Assembly (NCBI RefSeq): GCF_031877795.1
Contig: NC_133940.1
Coordinates: 12,959,985-13,023,984, forward strand
From: Strix aluco
Taxonomy: Eukaryota; Chordata; Aves; Strigiformes; Strigidae
Length of the DNA stretch: 64,000 nt
Reading direction: 5' to 3'
Shown here: positions 27,231-39,697 of the stretch, one piece after another
Numbering within the stretch: the stretch's first letter is position 1
Layout of the letters: every line of letters begins with the position of its first letter
The notes under the pieces: model-generated
Database searches by the model: none
The model's input: the letters and a program-made list of their open reading frames with translations, nothing else
What the model was told of the DNA's origin: nothing
Translations under genes and position numbers: made by a program

Positions 27231-27790
27231 TAGAATCACAAAATGGTTTGGGTTGGAAGGGACCTTAAAGATCACCTAGTTCCACCCCCCCTGCCATGGG
27301 CAGGGACACCTTCCACTAGACCAGGTTGCTCAAAGCCCCGTCCAACCTGGCCTTGAACACTGCCAGGGAGGGGGCAGCCACAGCTTCTCTGGGCAACCTG
27401 TGCCAGTGTCTCACCGCCCTCACAGGAAAGAATTTCTTCCCTATATCTAATCTAAATCTACACTCTTTCAGTTCAAAACCGTTACCCCTCATCCTATCCC
27501 TACACTTCCTTACCAAGAGTACTGGAAGGCCACTATAAGGTCTCCCTGGAGCCTTCTCTTCTCCAGGCTGAACAACCCCAACTCTCTCAGCCTGTCCTCA
27601 CAGGGGAGGTGCTCCACCCCCTGATCATCTTTGTGGCCTCCTCTGGACCCGCTCAAGCAGGTCCATGTCCTTCTGCTGTTGGTGCCCCCAGAGCTGGACA
27701 CAGCACTGCAGGTGGGGTCTCATGAGAGCAGAGTAGAGGGGGAGAATCCCCTCCCTTGACCTGCTGGCCACACTTCTCTTGATGAACATT
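27231..27790 (-). mobile_element. CR1 LINE 3'-end fragment, reverse orientation
   Basis: Reads on the minus strand. The 3' terminus is at the left (CATAGAATCACAAAATGG, the reverse of the ATTCTRTG-type end), followed by the typical avian GGTTTGGGTTGGAAGGGACC. The reverse strand encodes the C-terminal tail of CR1 ORF2: RHWHRLPREAV, SLAVFKARLDGALSNLV (27316-27516) and, farther up in another frame, [16 protein letters not shown]. The two blocks are in different frames and the element is 5'-truncated, so it is a dead copy. It lies inside intron 25 and identifies the host as a sauropsid, most likely a bird. Confidence 0.93.
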
Positions 27791-27893
27791 AAACAGTGCT
27801 TCTAAGCCTCTAAGTGCTGTGTAGGGCTCAGGGGCAGATAGCCTATTGGGTAAAGTGTTGCTGGTGTAAGTTTTCTGTAAGCTTGGAATGTAG

Positions 27894-28283
<390 letters not shown>

Positions 28284-28867
28284 TAGTGTACTGACTGGAA
28301 GAGGGGATATAGAGGGTTGTATCTCTTTGCTTTTTCCTAGTGAGTTAGTTTCTGTCTCTAGAATGCTTTAAAAAATGTTTGTCTTGAGTTTATACATCCT
28401 TATAATAGTCTCAGAAGTATCAGGAAATAAAACCTGCTGTGCCCTTATTCTTCTGTTTGCTGTACTGCTCCTTCATGGTAGCTTACATTTTTCAGTAAAC
28501 CAAGGACACAAAAGTAAATGGGTAAAACTTTGGGAAATTATGAATGTTTGAGCTTGCATCAGTAAATGATCTCCAAATGCTGCCTCAAGATGTTAATGTT
28601 TCTGATGGGAACTCTTTGTAATTTTTGTTAGAGCACGCAGCATGGGGAGTGCCCTCCTCTGAGAGGAGTCCCAGACATCCTCTGTGGCAAAGACTGGTAT
28701 ACTCAAAAGCTATCTCAGCCAAACGGGTACCCCTCAAGTAGCTTGAGCTAGCACAGAACCTCTTTTCAGAGACCACTTTTCATGGGCCCTCAGCATTTCT
28801 GGAAGAGTTGTTCTAATGCTCTCTGGTGTCCTCTCCTCTGCTGTCCTAACCTCCATGTCCTGTGTAG

Positions 28868-28965
28868 GTTTCCCAGGGACTCCAGGCCCCCCCGGAGCTC
28901 CGGGAGCTCCAGGTCGCCCTGGTCTAGATGGACCTCCTGGACCACCTGGTTTCCCAGGACAGAAG
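28868..28965 (+). CDS. COL4A5: COL4A5 exon 28 (98 nt, codons ~716-748)
   Basis: Phase 1 to 0. [16 protein letters not shown] followed by [19 protein letters not shown]-rich, with a tandem GGAGCTCC(G/A) pair. Acceptor TCCTGTGTAG, donor AAG|GTCTGT. Not a multiple of three; pairs with exon 29 (98+151=249). Confidence 0.95.
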
Positions 28966-29218
28966 GTCTGTGTTTGCTTGTTTAATATAAAGTTTCACTT
29001 TCTTAGAGGTTGTTCTGCATCAGTGGGAAGTTGGTGGGGAGGATTTTACCTCTTGTCAGCTTTTGATGTTGGGGCAGTCACGTTCTCTACTTGAGGTTTG
29101 AGTGAGGGTGGAGAAAAAAGAAATGGAACTCTAAGATGGTGGGCATTTTTTCTTTGCTACTTCTAGGAGAGGCTAAACTTAGAAAAACCCTTTTAAAAAA
29201 TTTGTTAATTTGTTACAG

Positions 29219-29369
29219 GGGGATCGTGGATTTGGAGTTCCAGGACCACCTGGACCCCCAGGACCACCAGGCACAAAAGGAGTTCAAGGACCTAAAGGTG
29301 ATCCTGGCTTCCCAGGAAACCCTGGTCTCCCAGGACGGGCAGGTTTTGATGGCACTCCAGGGCCCAAAG
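29219..29369 (+). CDS. COL4A5: COL4A5 exon 29 (151 nt, codons ~749-798)
   Basis: Phase 0 to 1. GDRGFGVPG contains a small irregularity (human GEPGFALPG), then a long Gly-X-Y run ending [10 protein letters not shown]. Acceptor TTTGTTACAG, donor AAG|GTATGG. Confidence 0.96.
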
Positions 29370-30016
29370 GTATGGAGAACTGTCCCCTTTTGTGTTCCTT
29401 ATTGAACTTTAAAAAATGTAGATGTGCTACAAGTCATATGGCAGTTAAATACAAGCAGTGCTGACTTCAGAGCAATTACTTCAGGGTCCATTTTTCCAAA
29501 TCAGACACACCTGTGTAAATGGAAGCTTGTGTTCTCAAAAGGCAAGCAAGGGAGTAAATACCAACACCACTGGGTCAGTATCTGAAAGTCTGTATTCTAA
29601 AGACAAATCATGTTAACGTGGGGGTAAATCTTTTTCAATAGAATAATTGTCATTTAGATGTGTTCAACATCCAGAGAGTTAGCAGATCATGAATTCCTGC
29701 TGTTAATCATTGTATTGAACTGCAGAGCATGCCTGGCTTGCTAGAGAGTATCTGTTAAGTTTGATGTGGATTGTGATGCAATAACATGTCTCTGTGTAGC
29801 CTAGAAATGTAAACTGCATGCATTCCACACAGAGTGAGGACAAATCTCTGGCTTTCAAAAATAGCCTCTGCAGTGTGGGTTTTTTTTCCTGTGTCAGATC
29901 CACATTTGTTTGCATGCAAGGACAAGATTTCAAGTACAATGTGCAGGCACTCTGCTTCTGAAAGCAAGTATCTCTGAACTGAGTTCACTATTTACTAAAC
30001 AAGAATGTTCTTTTAG

Positions 30017-30130
30017 GTGACCCTGGACCAAGTGGACCACCAGGACTCCCGGGCCCACCAGGCATCCCTGGCATTGGTGGTCAAGGTCCACCTGGATCTC
30101 CAGGACCTCCGGGTCCTGTTGGCCCCCCAG
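30017..30130 (+). CDS. COL4A5: COL4A5 exon 30 (114 nt, codons ~799-836)
   Basis: Phase 1/1. [16 protein letters not shown] continuing to GIPGIGGQG, a short irregularity where human has IGVQG, and ending GPVGPPG. Acceptor TTCTTTTAG, donor CAG|GTAAAA. Confidence 0.96.
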
Positions 30131-32671
30131 GTAAAACTCGCATGAATTGTACCCTTAGGTTATCTCTGGCATACACCAAGCAGGTACACAGGACACTGAA
30201 AGTCCCACTGAACAGATAGGCAAGGAAAGATAGAGACCTTATGTCTATTGGCCATCACTGTTTTGCCAGTCATGTGGGCAAAACTTGGTACATCATGTTT
30301 TTTACTGAAATCGTAAGTGGAATTACATTCAGCCCTGCCATTTGCACAACTTGGAGAGATCTCAAGATGTAAAAACCCAATTTGGAGAAGTCTTGGAGCC
30401 TCAGCAGAAATTGTAGAAGGTGCTGTATACAGATAGGGACAAAATGTCTGTGAAGGTGTTTATCGCAATACTCTTCAGGACAAGACAGAAGGGAGCACAG
30501 TGTCAGTGCAGAGGTTTTGGGGATACAGAAGATGAGGAGAGCTGTCTTTAGCTACCTGTCATTACATTGCTTTCAAATAGCAAGATGGTTCTTAAATTCC
30601 AGAGAAGTTTTCTAGCTTACCAAACTGTATTCCAAGTTCACTGGGTGAGAGGTATTTTTAAATAACTTTTTTACATTATTATTTAGAAAATTATTTTTTC
30701 ATTTGGAAAAAATCAGCGAAACTCAATCCCCTATACAGTGCTATTTGTCCTCCCTATACTTACGTGGTGAGCACAAAAGCAAAGGAGTAATTCGGGTTCT
30801 CCCTGACATGGCTGTGGACTTGAGCATGCCTGCTGCTGAAACACTTCAAAACCCATCTGGTTCTTACCATGCCTGTATGACTGTTTACACTGCATGTTTG
30901 TGAGCTACACTTTTTAAACGTGTTTGTATGCCAGCACTGGGATTGGCATTGTTCACAATGCACGCTGAAAAATTCATGGCCTGCTGTAAGACCATGGGTC
31001 ACAAATTGGTTGATCATATTCAGATCTTGATGAACTGTGAGCCGACATTTAGCAAAGTGCTTAACTTGAAGCTAGCAAGCACTTGAGTCAGTAGGTCCAT
31101 GGAGTTGGAGTTCTACTCGCATACATAAAATGTGCGTCATGTTTAAGTATATTTTTTCACAAGTTTCCTGGCTGGGAAAGGAATGTGTGGTTGCTGCACT
31201 GGCAATCCTTGAATGTGTCCAATATTAAGAGCTAGGGACAACAGGGGTCTGGACAATGGGCACAGAAGTTCCCTGAGCCACCAGGTGGGTCCTGTGCTTG
31301 CTATAGCATCCTGAACCTATGGTTGCACTTGAGGCTGAACTGAAACAAGGCAACAGAGGTGTGTATTTGGGGTGGGAGGGTGGGATGTATCAGTATGGGT
31401 TTGAAAGTTGCATCCAATGCATGTTCTTTTGTCTTCCTGTAACATCTCTTCTGGTGTTAGCCAGAACTTGATTTCATGTGATCACGGATTTATTCTGCAA
31501 AATACCAATTTTGACATTCACAATTATTACTAGAGTTGGTGGATTTGAAATGCTTATGTTTTCACTCTTCATGTCTGTACTGGCTAATCACTGTGGCTAC
31601 TAACAGCATGATGGCTCTGAAATCTAGTGCATGGTTGAAGGTCCCACTTGAGAAGTCCTTGTTATTTCCCTTGGTACTGCTACTTCTGTTTTGTGCTGAA
31701 TTCCTTACATTGCTATCTCCCATCCCTTGTTTGTTTTACTAAGCTGTTTTGATTATGTTCCTTTATGCAACATTAGTGTAAAGTTTCTGGGGCTCTGTTT
31801 TTCAGGTAAATTAGAAAATTCTTGAAATCATTTCCTTGTTCAGAACTTTCTTTCTCTGCACCACCATTTCTTCAAACAGTTTGCAGTAACTCAACATTCT
31901 TCTTTTTTTGAATATGTAACAAATTACTTTAAAATTTATTGTGTTGTCTATGTTGTTCTAATTATGATACGGTTATGGTTTTTGAGAACCAGAAATTCAA
32001 TTAGAATGAATTTCTATTTGAAAAAGTATTTTTACCGTTCTACACATGGAATTTGCCCTATTAGTGGGTTATATATTATTTTCCCTTTTTTTTTCCACTT
32101 GCTGATAGAGACCCCTTAAACACAGAGCATGTGCAGTCCCTATCCATCCTCTGGTACTGTTTTTCCTCTGCAAAGTAAGCAGTTCCAGGCACATGACACC
32201 ATAGATTAATGCAGTGATAAGCTGCTGCTGAAGGGGAGCATGCTTGTCATTAAATAAATTGGAAGTCTACAGCCTATACTGTCAAGAAAACTTGATCTGC
32301 CTTTTTAGTGTGTAAAGAACACATTGTGACATCACTCCTAAACTTATTCTCGCAGTTGAGAGCAGGGCCTTGTAGTTATTTATGAGGTTTTGGCATGGTG
32401 GTGTCATAATCTCAGTAGGCTATGCTAGGGCATATAACGTGCAATGTACTATCTCTGTAGGTGTAATAATGTAAATTTGCATAATAGAACTAAAAGAATG
32501 GGGAAAACTTATTTAGAGGGTTTTTGTGTTATAAAGAAGCATCTCTTGAAAATCCCTATTTGAAGGGATTTACCTGAATGTGATGCAGATCAACAAGAAA
32601 CTGATTGTTAGGGTGTACTCTGTTCTTCAGAAGGTGTCCAAGTCAGTATCTAGTCATGACGGTTTTGTGTT

Positions 32672-32741
32672 AAAAAAAACAAAACAAAACAACAACAACA
32701 ACAAAAAAAAACAACAACAAAAAAACCAACCCAAAAAACCA
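32672..32741 (+). repeat. A-rich (AAC)n simple repeat in intron 30
   Basis: Runs of A separated by C, including several AAC units (AACAACAACAACA). Low complexity; a fortuitous Lys/Asn/Gln frame passes through it. Confidence 0.9.
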
Positions 32742-33109
32742 GCTCGGATAAAGCTTGTTCCCCAGTTGTGAAGAGAATACTAGACAAGGAGAGAGGGAAA
32801 AATAATTTTATTTTTAAAATGTATCATCAATATTTAAAAATATCCGAGTTTCTTGTTTCTGCATACAGTGGTGGCTGCACTTTGAAAAAGACCTCCAAGT
32901 TTCCTTGCAGTCTGGTTTCTCTTAACTGCATTAAGTGTTGTATTCTTTGTACTTAGATCTGTTTTCAGTAACTTTAGTGTAGATTTTTTTCTTTGTTCTA
33001 ATCTGTATGTGCTTTATTTTGTTTCCTAACTTAACGACTATTACAACTCCTTACTGCTACCTGTCTCAACTTCCTGATGAGCTCTAACTCGTTGACTTTT
33101 GAACCTCAG

Positions 33110-33118
33110 GTTCCCCAG
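33110..33118 (+). other. COL4A5: Possible 9-nt micro-exon in intron 30 (weak candidate)
   Basis: GTTCCCCAG is bounded by CCTCAG on the left and GTACTG on the right. Spliced into this phase-1 intron it would add Gly-Ser-Pro in frame. It resembles micro-exons 41A/41B in length, phase and composition, but the donor is poor beyond GTA and I know of no human counterpart. Could be chance. Confidence 0.2.
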
Positions 33119-33796
33119 GTACTGTGGTTTCTTTACCAAAGCATTTTCTTAGCTTCAGATTTAAGAATAATCCTTTTTTGTCAACTACATTTCCAGAGTG
33201 GGTATCGTCACTGATACAGTGTACTGGAGGGAAAAAAGCTGTCTGCTTGCTTCAGCAGTGCCTCAAGCTCAGTATCATTAGCATTAAACAATTTTAAGCA
33301 TATTTTGACAATTCATATTCTTCATTCAGGGAAATGTAATGCAATGCAGACTTTTGCTATCCTTCAAAAACATTCAACTGATGTTATCTTAGAACGTAGT
33401 AAAATGGCATCATTAATGGAAATATACTTGTAAGAATCTCAATTCTTGATGATAAAGTACAAATCAGTCTAATCAATCTTGGCTTTTTGTTTTATTAATC
33501 AGACTTCTAAAGGGTTGTTGGAGAGAATTGTTGTTTTCCTTTTGAGATTTTTTTGCATTGCATTTGCTACAACTTGGTAAAATTTTATTAATGCTTCTCT
33601 TCAGGAGAATATGGCCTTTTAACACCTGGAAGCCATTAAAAAAAAATGGCTTCAGAAGAATTGCAGGGTTTTCATCAGTGCTAGGAATGGACTGCAGATA
33701 AAACTTAGCTATTCCTACAGTACTATGCCCAGAGATACACAGATCTCAGACTTGCCTTACTTTTTGCTAAAAGATTGTCTTAACAACATTGTCTAG

Positions 33797-33964
33797 GGTT
33801 GCAGGGCATTCCAGGGGAGAAAGGGGATCCAGGTCCTCCAGGCTTCGACGTTCCTGGTCCTCCAGGTGACCAAGGAACCCCAGGATATCCAGGACCCCCT
33901 GGTCTCCCAGGGCCTCAGGGTTCACCTGGACCACCTGGCCGGGATGGAATACCTGGATTTCCAG
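33797..33964 (+). CDS. COL4A5: COL4A5 exon 31 (168 nt, codons ~837-892)
   Basis: Phase 1/1. [16 protein letters not shown], then the GFDVPG irregularity (human GLDVPG), then continuous repeat to [10 protein letters not shown]. Acceptor TTGTCTAG, donor CAG|GTAAGT. Confidence 0.96.
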
Positions 33965-34862
33965 GTAAGTTGACATTTTTTACCTGTGGACAAAGACCAA
34001 ACTGTAGTTACAGGTGGATGCTCTTTATGCTTGGACATGCCAGCTTAATGAGCTTCAATGTTTATCCTATCCATTTGAAGTTGGATACATGTAACCATTA
34101 CATCTCATACTTTTTTAAAAAAGTTATAACTATTTGTTGCATTAAAATCCTTGTCACCTCTCCACTCTTCCCTGTAACTTGATGCAAATATTTTCCACAT
34201 TATTCTGTTTCATAACTTTCAAATGTTACTTTGATCATCAACATTATGACACTTCTCTGTTTTGTGATTTTATTTTTTTTTTCTAGTCACTGCTACAATT
34301 TAGAAATAGAGTTGGTTTAAAGGAAATAATTACAAATGCTATCAATTGGATCCAGTGCATAGTTTTAAATATTAATTTCCTTATTTTATGTGTTAGGACT
34401 ATTCAGTTAAGATATTCTGTTCCACCCTCTGGAATAAAAATCTCAAGTGAATTTTGGGAATCTTTGTCTTCAGATAGACAAGGTGATACAAAAGATTCTA
34501 AAAGTAGTGTATACCTAATTGTCATTTTGGCTTCCAATAAATTCAAGTTTCAAACAAGTATTTCTGTTTCAAACCAGGGAACCAAACTTATGGTAGGTAT
34601 AAATATGCTTTCTACCATAAAGAACAGTGCACTGCAAATTTTCTTCCCAGGACTTAACTGTGGAAAATTTGCCACAATTTTCAAGTGTCATTTTATCTGA
34701 TTTAGATCTATACAAGAACTGAGTGCTTGTGATTCCCTTAAAACAGGCTTTATATCCGTGTCCTGGTTAATAAATACCATAGAGATGCAGGGAAGTAGAA
34801 GTTAGGTACTGATAGGTTTTGAGTTTTTGTTCAGAATGACAACAGTGATTCAATGCATTTAG

Positions 34863-34952
34863 GTGCCAAAGGTGAGATGGGCGTCATGGGAGCTCCTGGT
34901 CCTCCAGGGCCTCCAGGAACTCCTGGAAGAAATGGCCTGCCTGGCTTGAAAG
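34863..34952 (+). CDS. COL4A5: COL4A5 exon 32 (90 nt, codons ~893-922)
   Basis: Phase 1/1. [19 protein letters not shown] followed by [12 protein letters not shown], matching the human GTKGEMGMMG segment. Acceptor TGCATTTAG, donor AAG|GTAATG. Confidence 0.96.
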
Positions 34953-35770
34953 GTAATGTTTGTTTAATCTGCTTCTGAAAAGAATGCAGAATGCTGTTTT
35001 CCATGTCCTGTGTGGAAAGAGGCTTTGTATTACTAACATCTAGATCTTCATTACTGGGATCTGCTTAGGTTATCTTCTTTTGACAGTGCTGATGTTCAGA
35101 ATTGCTTTGCAGTTTTAAGCCATAGCGTCAGTCACTTTTTTTTAATTGATGTCATGAAATGTTAGCTATTTTTAAAAGATTACCTTTGGATTGGTGGCAT
35201 TGAAGTAGGGCAATATTTCAGAAGTATGTTGTAAAAGTCTGCTTTAAGCAGCAGAAAGAAGGAAATCAGTAGCTTTGGGTTATGAAGTCATCCAGAATCA
35301 GCTCTATAGGTATCACAGAGAAACTATTCTATCAATGTTTCCCCAACCTCCCTTGTTGATGAATTTCGAAAGAGTTTGGTAGAAGAAAAACCCACTCGTG
35401 TCCCCAGAACAAGGAGGCTGTGAATCCAAAGCTGCTGTAGCTGTTGCAACTCCTCTGTGCTAGTGGCACAGTGTGATGGAGCTCGGGGAGCTCTCTTGAT
35501 GTGGGTCATAGAGAGCTGCTTCCTCGGAGCTGGGCTGGCCAGAGCTGACTGACTGCAGCATACAGACATTCCCATGCAGTCCGCTCACTCGGCTTTCTTC
35601 CAGGACTTAAGGTGCTGTGGAGAACCTTGCATAAACTGACTGATCATTTAGTGAATTCCAGCTTCATGAATAAATCATGGAATTCCTATGCAAGAGAAAG
35701 CATGACAGGTACATTAGCCTACCTTAAGGATTATGGGTTTTTTCCCTTTTGTTGTCTGTACTTACTGTAG

Positions 35771-35920
35771 GTAATAATGGATTACCTGGGCCGCCAGGGC
35801 CTCCGGGACTGGTAGGACAGAAAGGCATCAAAGGTGAAGCAGGCCTGCCAGGTCCGCCTGGAAAAGTTGATCCGAAACAGCTAGGAGCAAAAGGAGAAAA
35901 AGGCGAGCCAGGTGTTCCAG
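35771..35920 (+). CDS. COL4A5: COL4A5 exon 33 (150 nt, codons ~923-972)
   Basis: Phase 1/1. [16 protein letters not shown], then [15 protein letters not shown], an interruption equivalent to human PMDPNLLGSKG, ending [10 protein letters not shown]. Acceptor CTTACTGTAG, donor CAG|GTACAG. The antisense frame open across it is a Gly/Pro shadow. Confidence 0.96.
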
Positions 35921-36618
35921 GTACAGAACTTTGCATGTGGGTCTGGGGAGGTGGTTTGTACTCTACAGATAACAGTGACCTGTAACTGAATCTATTACAG
36001 TTCATTCTTTCTTACAGGAAAAAAAATGAACTCAGAATATAGAGGCAGCTAAGGGTCTCTTAGCCTTTTTTTTTTTTTTAAGTGGTTCTATGGTGGTTAG
36101 TGTGCAATGCCCTTGCTCACTAACTGTTACTATTATTTGGCATATGGAGATACTGTAATAGCACTAAGGTGCTTTCAGCACAATTACAATTCAGTTTTCT
36201 AGGTGTTATTCCTAAGCATGATGAGAGATAATAGTCATGGCTGCTGTACTGGCTGCATTCCTTCTGTCTCAAAGGCCCTTGGGCCTTTGCCTTGTAGGAT
36301 GGAGTTGCACAGGTTGTGTGCTCATGCATCACCTCCAGATGCTCTCTCTGTAAGCTTACCCTCCCCTGAGCTAAATGTCTTCTACTTGGGAAGCTGGCAG
36401 CTCAGTTGACTCAAGTCTGTTTTCTCCTCACTTGCTGTCTTCCCACTCCTTCCCCACCAAGGGTTCTGATATCTCCTTTGAACTCTAACTTAGTGTTGAG
36501 AAGAGTAAAAATATTCTGCCGTAGAGAGAACCAGAATGCCTTTCTCTAATGTTGGCCCATCCATTACTGTGCTAATTTATCTATTGTATTAATTTCTATG
36601 AAGCCTAGGTAGGATCCT

Positions 36619-36666
36619 AAGACACTTAGCTACATCTGATCTAAGACACTTAGCTACATCTGATCT
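36619..36666 (+). repeat. Perfect 24-nt tandem duplication in intron 33
   Basis: Two exact head-to-tail copies (36619-36642 and 36643-36666) of a unit starting AAGACACTTAGC and ending CATCTGATCT, 72 nt before exon 34. Perfect identity suggests a recent replication slip or an assembly artefact. Confidence 0.9.
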
Positions 36667-36737
36667 CTTAAGGCAAAAGAGGAAACTTACAGTAGTGGTA
36701 ATAGTAATAACAATAAAATGTATCTTTTTCCTTTGAG

Positions 36738-36836
36738 GTATTCCTGGTTTATCAGGACAGAAAGGTTATCAAGGTCTCCCAGGTGACCCAGGCCCACCAG
36801 GACTTAGTGGCCCACCAGGTGTGCCAGGATTGCCAG
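36738..36836 (+). CDS. COL4A5: COL4A5 exon 34 (99 nt, codons ~973-1005)
   Basis: Phase 1/1. [16 protein letters not shown] followed by [12 protein letters not shown], with the GYQG triplet also in human. Acceptor TTTCCTTTGAG, donor CAG|GTAAGT. Confidence 0.96.
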
Positions 36837-37819
36837 GTAAGTAAACAAGGCCTCAGATGGGCAGCTTTGATATGTAAAAATTTACATGCATTTTTATCGC
36901 ATGGGATTAGGATATTAATCCAGGTATATTTAAACAAAGCCTAGGAATTTACACTTAAAGCTGCAACACAGTTTGGGGACATTTAAAATCATTATCCAAA
37001 CAGCATGCTTTTTGCTCGTTCCTTCTACCAGACCCAAAAGCAGTTTTAAGCTGATCCCATCGAAGATTAGGATAGCTTTTAGGATGACTGGAAAAGTGCT
37101 TGCTGCTTGAGAAAGCAACACGACTGCAGGATCTGCCGACAGGAGTTGTTTCATATGTTTATTTCTTTTGTTAGTCATCATACTCATACTTTGCAAGTGG
37201 CCAAATGAATGTATTGTAAAGGCTGTCTGGATGTTGTATCTTTGCTTTAAAGAACTGCAAGGATCAAGAAAACAAATTCTGTTTTGCACTGCTTCTTCCT
37301 ACAGCTATAACAATTTATCTGAAATCTTGAATCTTTGCTTACTATGTCTAATGTAGGTCTTGCTCTAAATATCTTGTTGGGCTTGGGGAATTTTTTTAAC
37401 CATCCAGGACTCAGACTAGTTTGAGCATAGTAGGTTGCATTCAATTCTATAATAGAACCTACTGAATACCTATTGCAGATGAGAAAGAGATAATGTGTTC
37501 ATTCTGCAGAACAAGTCATGAGATACCAAGTAACACCAGTACTAAGTTGTTTCAGTCAAATCATGGACTGAGATTTGACCCTTTTCATTAGACTAATCTT
37601 CAACACAGAAGAGTTGCCCTGATCAGATCTTGGCTCAGAACAAACTGAAGATGTTTATATTTCACTACAATGGATGTGAAAAAGTGTGTAGGAGCAGTAT
37701 GAGGCCTAAAGCAACTCCAAATCCATTGCCTTTGTAATTATATGACAAGCATATTCATATGAGAATGCATATCAGAAACTCTTAATTATTGCCATTAATT
37801 AAAACTACAACTTTCCTAG

Positions 37820-37909
37820 GCATCAAGGGAGACACGGGGCTTCCAGGGCAACCAGGACCAACAGGACCTCCAGGGTTAAAAGGTGCCATGGGAGAGATGG
37901 GCCTTCCAG
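37820..37909 (+). CDS. COL4A5: COL4A5 exon 35 (90 nt, codons ~1006-1035)
   Basis: Phase 1/1. [16 protein letters not shown] continuing to [16 protein letters not shown]; no interruption. Acceptor ACTTTCCTAG, donor CAG|GTTAGT, a GTTAGT variant that recurs at other donors in this gene. Confidence 0.95.
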
Positions 37910-38628
37910 GTTAGTTTCTGTTCTTGTATTTTACTTCATTTTGTCTAGTGTTATCCTTTTATATAGTACAAAGGTGAATCTGCTTGTGTGCAGTATCTAA
38001 TAATATATTTAAATGGCAATGCAGGTGAGGAATACATAAAGCCCTACACCATATTTGTTGAAATAGTATGTAAGAAATTGGAAATACCCATTAAAACAGA
38101 AAATGCAAACAGCAAATATATTGTAAATACATATTATTGTAAAGTGCTTATGGATGTGGAAGCAGAATGATCTAAATTTTGTAACTTTCATACTTTTCTG
38201 GTTTCACAGATTCCACTCTGTGAAAGTTCAGAAAAAAGATGATTCTGTAAACCCACCTGAAGACAGACATCAGATGCCAGCAAAAGAGAAAGTCAATTCT
38301 GTTATTTAGAAAGATTGCTGAAACAAAAATTACAGTTTCTGAGGATTCTAATATTAAATTGTGCCTAGATACTACAATGAGATATTTGGATTTGTGTAAA
38401 TTAAGAATAGAAAAAGAAAGCTTAGAAATGTCATGCAAGAAGCCATGACAGATTTTTAGGTAATTGTATTACTTTGTTCTTAAAAATAAAACCACATTAG
38501 GTATTCAAAGCCAGCGAGTTAATTTGTTAATCCTTTCTAGTTCAGTTGCTGTAATTTGAGTGATTTCTCTGAACCACTGCAGAAGTTTTATTTATATTTA
38601 TAAAAGTTGTGTTTTATCTTTTGGACAG

Positions 38629-38768
38629 GTCCCCCAGGCATTAAAGGCAGCCAAGGAATAGCAGGACGTCCAGGGCAGCCTGGGCCTGCAGGATTTCCTG
38701 GATTGAAAGGAGACAAAGGTGACCCTGGTCTTTCAAGCATCGGTATTCCTGGTCTCCCTGGACCAAAG
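38629..38768 (+). CDS. COL4A5: COL4A5 exon 36 (140 nt, codons ~1036-1082)
   Basis: Phase 1 to 0. [16 protein letters not shown], then [15 protein letters not shown], an interruption shared with human (GISSIGLPG), ending GLPGPK. Acceptor TTTTGGACAG, donor AAG|GTACAT. It pairs with exon 37 (140+127=267). Confidence 0.96.
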
Positions 38769-39697
38769 GTACATTTACAGAATTCTTCAAGACAAAATTC
38801 CATGAGGAAATGAGATCCTCTTGTTTGTTTGGGTTTTTTTTACTATAATGTAATAAATATTATGTATAAATGTAAATATGTATATAAATATATTAATAAC
38901 AAGTAGGATTGACTGTAGTTTATTCTTGTCAGGTAAGAGCAAAAATTTCTAATTTTAAAGGTGAAAATATTTATATATAATTTAATCTGGTTAAAGGAGA
39001 ACATTGTTTACCAGACTTTTCAAGTTGGGTTCAGTTAGTGGCCTAATCTGCACTGTGACACCCACTGACATTTTGGTAGTTGGTAGGGATTTATACAATA
39101 AATATAATTGTTCCCATGTCTAATTATGTAGTTAATTCTAAAAGAATTAACACAATATGCATTTAAGAATAAATTGCTGAGGAGCCAATATATCATGATT
39201 ACTGCTGCTTAAAATTTGTAGGTCTATATAAAACATTTGCACTAATATTTACCTATGTCATTCTTTTTGTCACCCACAAAAAAGTGACAAAGACCTACAG
39301 AATATCTAGCAGCCTTCACTGATGCCTTACAATTGATGTTGAGCAGCAATTAATTTAGAAAAAAACATTGCATGATTAAAGCTCCACAGATTTCATTTTT
39401 TCTTCTGCATTATCATGGGGTAAAAGTATCTGTCTCTTCTGAAAGAAAAGGGAATGCTTTTTTTAATGTATGCAGTTCTGAGGAAAAGCTCTGATACCCT
39501 ACACGAAATTGTATGGGGAAACTGTTAAAATCTTTATAATTGCTATTTCCAATTCATTTTCTGTGTGAGAAGATGAAAATTAACTGGATATAAGGAGAAG
39601 CGTACACAATGTGATGGTGACCTTTTTGTGATAGTAAGACTGGGAACATACTAGAAGGGCTTACTCTGGGTTCTTAATTCTGCTTAATGTTTTCTAG

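Larger units (their letters stand above)
30131..33796 (+). other. COL4A5: COL4A5 intron 30 (3.7 kb)
   Basis: Non-coding. Contains an A-rich (CAA)n-type tract at 32672-32741 and a 9-nt candidate micro-exon at 33110-33118 (listed separately). No other RNA gene or mobile element recognised. Confidence 0.75.

Noticed and set aside
27316..27516. 66-codon minus-strand frame with RHWHRLPREAV and KARLDGALSNLV
   Set aside because: C-terminal remnant of CR1 ORF2 within the LINE fragment, not a host gene.
31797..31812. TTTTTCAG|GTAAAT recursive splice-like site in intron 30
   Set aside because: Same reasoning; intron 3.7 kb. A similar CAGGTAAAT at 47893 in intron 41 shows how common the pattern is.
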